In this document: positions 62,382-64,000 of the stretch, in pieces
How the letters are laid out: each line of letters begins with the position of its first letter
Position numbering within the stretch: the first letter of the stretch is position 1
Source: Tanytarsus gracilentus
Lineage: Eukaryota > Arthropoda > Insecta > Diptera > Chironomidae
DNA length: 64,000 nucleotides
Assembly: GCA_038502055.1 (NCBI GenBank)
Contig: JAXRKN010000040.1
Span: 4,216,001-4,280,000 of the forward strand
Direction of reading: 5' to 3'
Translations under genes and position numbers: made by a program
Notes under the pieces: model-generated
Databases searched by the model: none
What the model saw: only the letters and a program-made list of their open reading frames with translations
Told to the model about the DNA's origin: nothing

Positions 62382-64000
62382 AATCTGTTTTAATTCTCAC
62401 ATAGCTAAACCCGCGCATGAAAAATTAATTAGCAGCAAAAATCTAGAAATGAAGTTGTTGATGAATTTTGATTATGTTTATAGAAAAGTTTATGCAATTC
62501 AGCGATGCCAAGGATTAATTTCACGACAATTATTAAGTTTTCCCCCGTTCACATTAAGAAAATTCGCCGAAAAAAAAGAGAATAAAATTAAGCGAGAGGG
62601 GAAAAAGACAAATACTAACTGAGAATGCGGAAGACAAAGTTTTTCATTTCTCTCCTATAAACAGCTTAAGCTGTAACTCCGCGGGGAATCCTCGCAACGC
62701 TCTTAAGACTTTTTCTCTCTCAATTATTCCGACAAACGGTATTAAATGCACGAGACTTGAGTAAATAGAATGGCTCTAGTGTATTTTTGGATGTGCTGTA
62801 ATTTCGTATTCGTCGAGTGATTTGAGTGAGCGAGTTGAGTTTGAAATTGTTGGCATGGGATAATGAGGAACTGTTTGCACGACGTTGATGATAATTTTTA
62901 TTCTCAACTTTAAATATATTTCATTTCATTCCCAATGCTGGCACAGTGGAAAAATTTCGTTCCTTGCTGCCATCAATTTGCATTTATAATAGTTTTAATT
63001 TGCATGGCATTGCACATGACACAATATTTACTTAAATTAAAAGTGAATAAATTTCATATCCATTTCATGCGACACAACTCGATGCGGTACTGATCTCTCT
63101 TGCTAAATTTTGGATCATAACGGAGAGAGAGAGAAGAAAAACTTTTCCTTTCCTCGGGATATTCTTCATCGCTTACCTCTCATTTAACAAGATTTTCACG
63201 GCAATTTGAAAGAATTTTTTTCCTCGAGTCCATAACATGAAAAAAGTGAGCGCGGTTCACACTTTCGAGTCGCCTTCAGGGTAGATAAAGAATAAGACAG
63301 AGAATGAAAAACTTTAAGCTTCTAATCAGCTTTTTGAAACAAGATGTTAATGTAATTCATTCTCGACAACGACGACGCCGCCAACAAAATTGACGTTGCG
63401 ATGGATTATCTGAATCTTTTCGATCCTATCCATCTCCCACTCACTCTCCCGCCGCTATGCGCCATGATACATGAAATATTTTCCTTCTTTTCTACTCTCT
63501 TTTGTTTAATTTTAGTTGATCCTATTTTATGTTGATAAGAAGATCAAACTTTCCTCCTCCCTTCCACCCACTCATGGTTTTTATGATTTTCATTTTTTTT
63601 CTTTCGCCTCGACTTTACTTATCGTATTTTCTCTTGCCGAACAACGATTTTTTTTTATTTATGCTCTAAGATCATTAATCAAATGTAATTAAATATTATG
63701 TGCTGTGACGTAGTATGGCACTAACAAAAATTCATTTTTCAAGAAAAAAATTTCGCTTTTTTGTTTTGTAACTTTTTTTTCTTATTCGCTCCCCTCCGCG
63801 AAAACAGATATTAGCGGTTTATCAAGCTGTCATGCTTAGTCAAATTTAAACTTGGTCTTGTTATATTACAACAATACATAAACACATATAAATTCACACT
63901 CGAGATAAATTCAGTTTTATTTATTTTACGTATCTCATGTTTTATGATTAAAGAAGAAAAACTTTTTTATCATAAAAAATTTCCATCAATTTTTCTCCTA
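62382..64000. other. Non-coding region to the window end
   Basis: About 1.6 kb of AT-rich DNA with microsatellite-like tracts; no gene, RNA or repeat family recognised. Confidence 0.45.

Noticed and set aside
1..64000. CRISPR arrays, tRNA or rRNA genes, bacterial operons
   Set aside because: No regular repeat-spacer array, no tRNA-like B box with a cloverleaf, and no rRNA-like sequence was recognised by eye; the DNA is plainly eukaryotic.

Overview
The window is AT-rich eukaryotic DNA, most likely from a fly. Coding exons are few and separated by long non-coding stretches. Spliced genes have very short GT-AG introns (48-82 nt). Two promoters show the arthropod arrangement of a TATA-like element 31 nt upstream of an initiator. 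The gene set includes an insect-type arylalkylamine N-acetyltransferase-like pair and an AA15 chitin-type LPMO. A nematoceran dipteran such as a midge is my best inference, but nothing here fixes the species.

Layout. Positions 1-28,500 hold one clear gene, a small RING-H2 protein (9290-9631), within a desert containing a 38-bp-period minisatellite (5621-5773). At 28,512-29,900 lies a short, decayed Copia-type LTR element with both LTRs, primer-binding site, gag fragment and polypurine tract but no pol. Its interior includes a G-rich, almost cytosine-free stretch that may be an assembly fault. From 30.6 to 33.0 kb an AA15 LPMO (+) and a three-exon sialic acid synthase (-) converge on adjacent poly(A) signals. 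From 37.2 to 49.3 kb four minus-strand genes follow: two tandem GNAT acetyltransferases, a full-length seven-exon acetyl-CoA carboxylase (ACC) homologue, and MITD1. A further desert (49.3-61.8 kb) precedes a small secreted six-cysteine protein with a well-placed TATA/initiator pair.

The most notable item is the ACC homologue at 38,860-46,009. Its seven exons join in frame to 2,271 residues, close to normal animal ACC length, with all splice sites present. Yet the biotin-accepting Met-Lys-Met motif is gone, the ATP-binding Lys and glycine-rich loop of biotin carboxylase are replaced, the Asn and Arg of its catalytic Glu-x-Asn-Pro-Arg motif are lost, and several invariant carboxyltransferase positions differ. 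An intact frame with lost catalytic residues suggests a retained ACC pseudoenzyme, or a paralogue with a new role, rather than the housekeeping enzyme. I cannot see whether a conventional ACC exists elsewhere in the genome.

The genes do not form an obvious pathway. The GNATs and ACC homologue belong to acyl-CoA-using families, but their adjacency may be chance. The sialic acid synthase, LPMO and MITD1 act in unrelated processes (sialic acid synthesis, polysaccharide oxidation, ESCRT-III-linked abscission).
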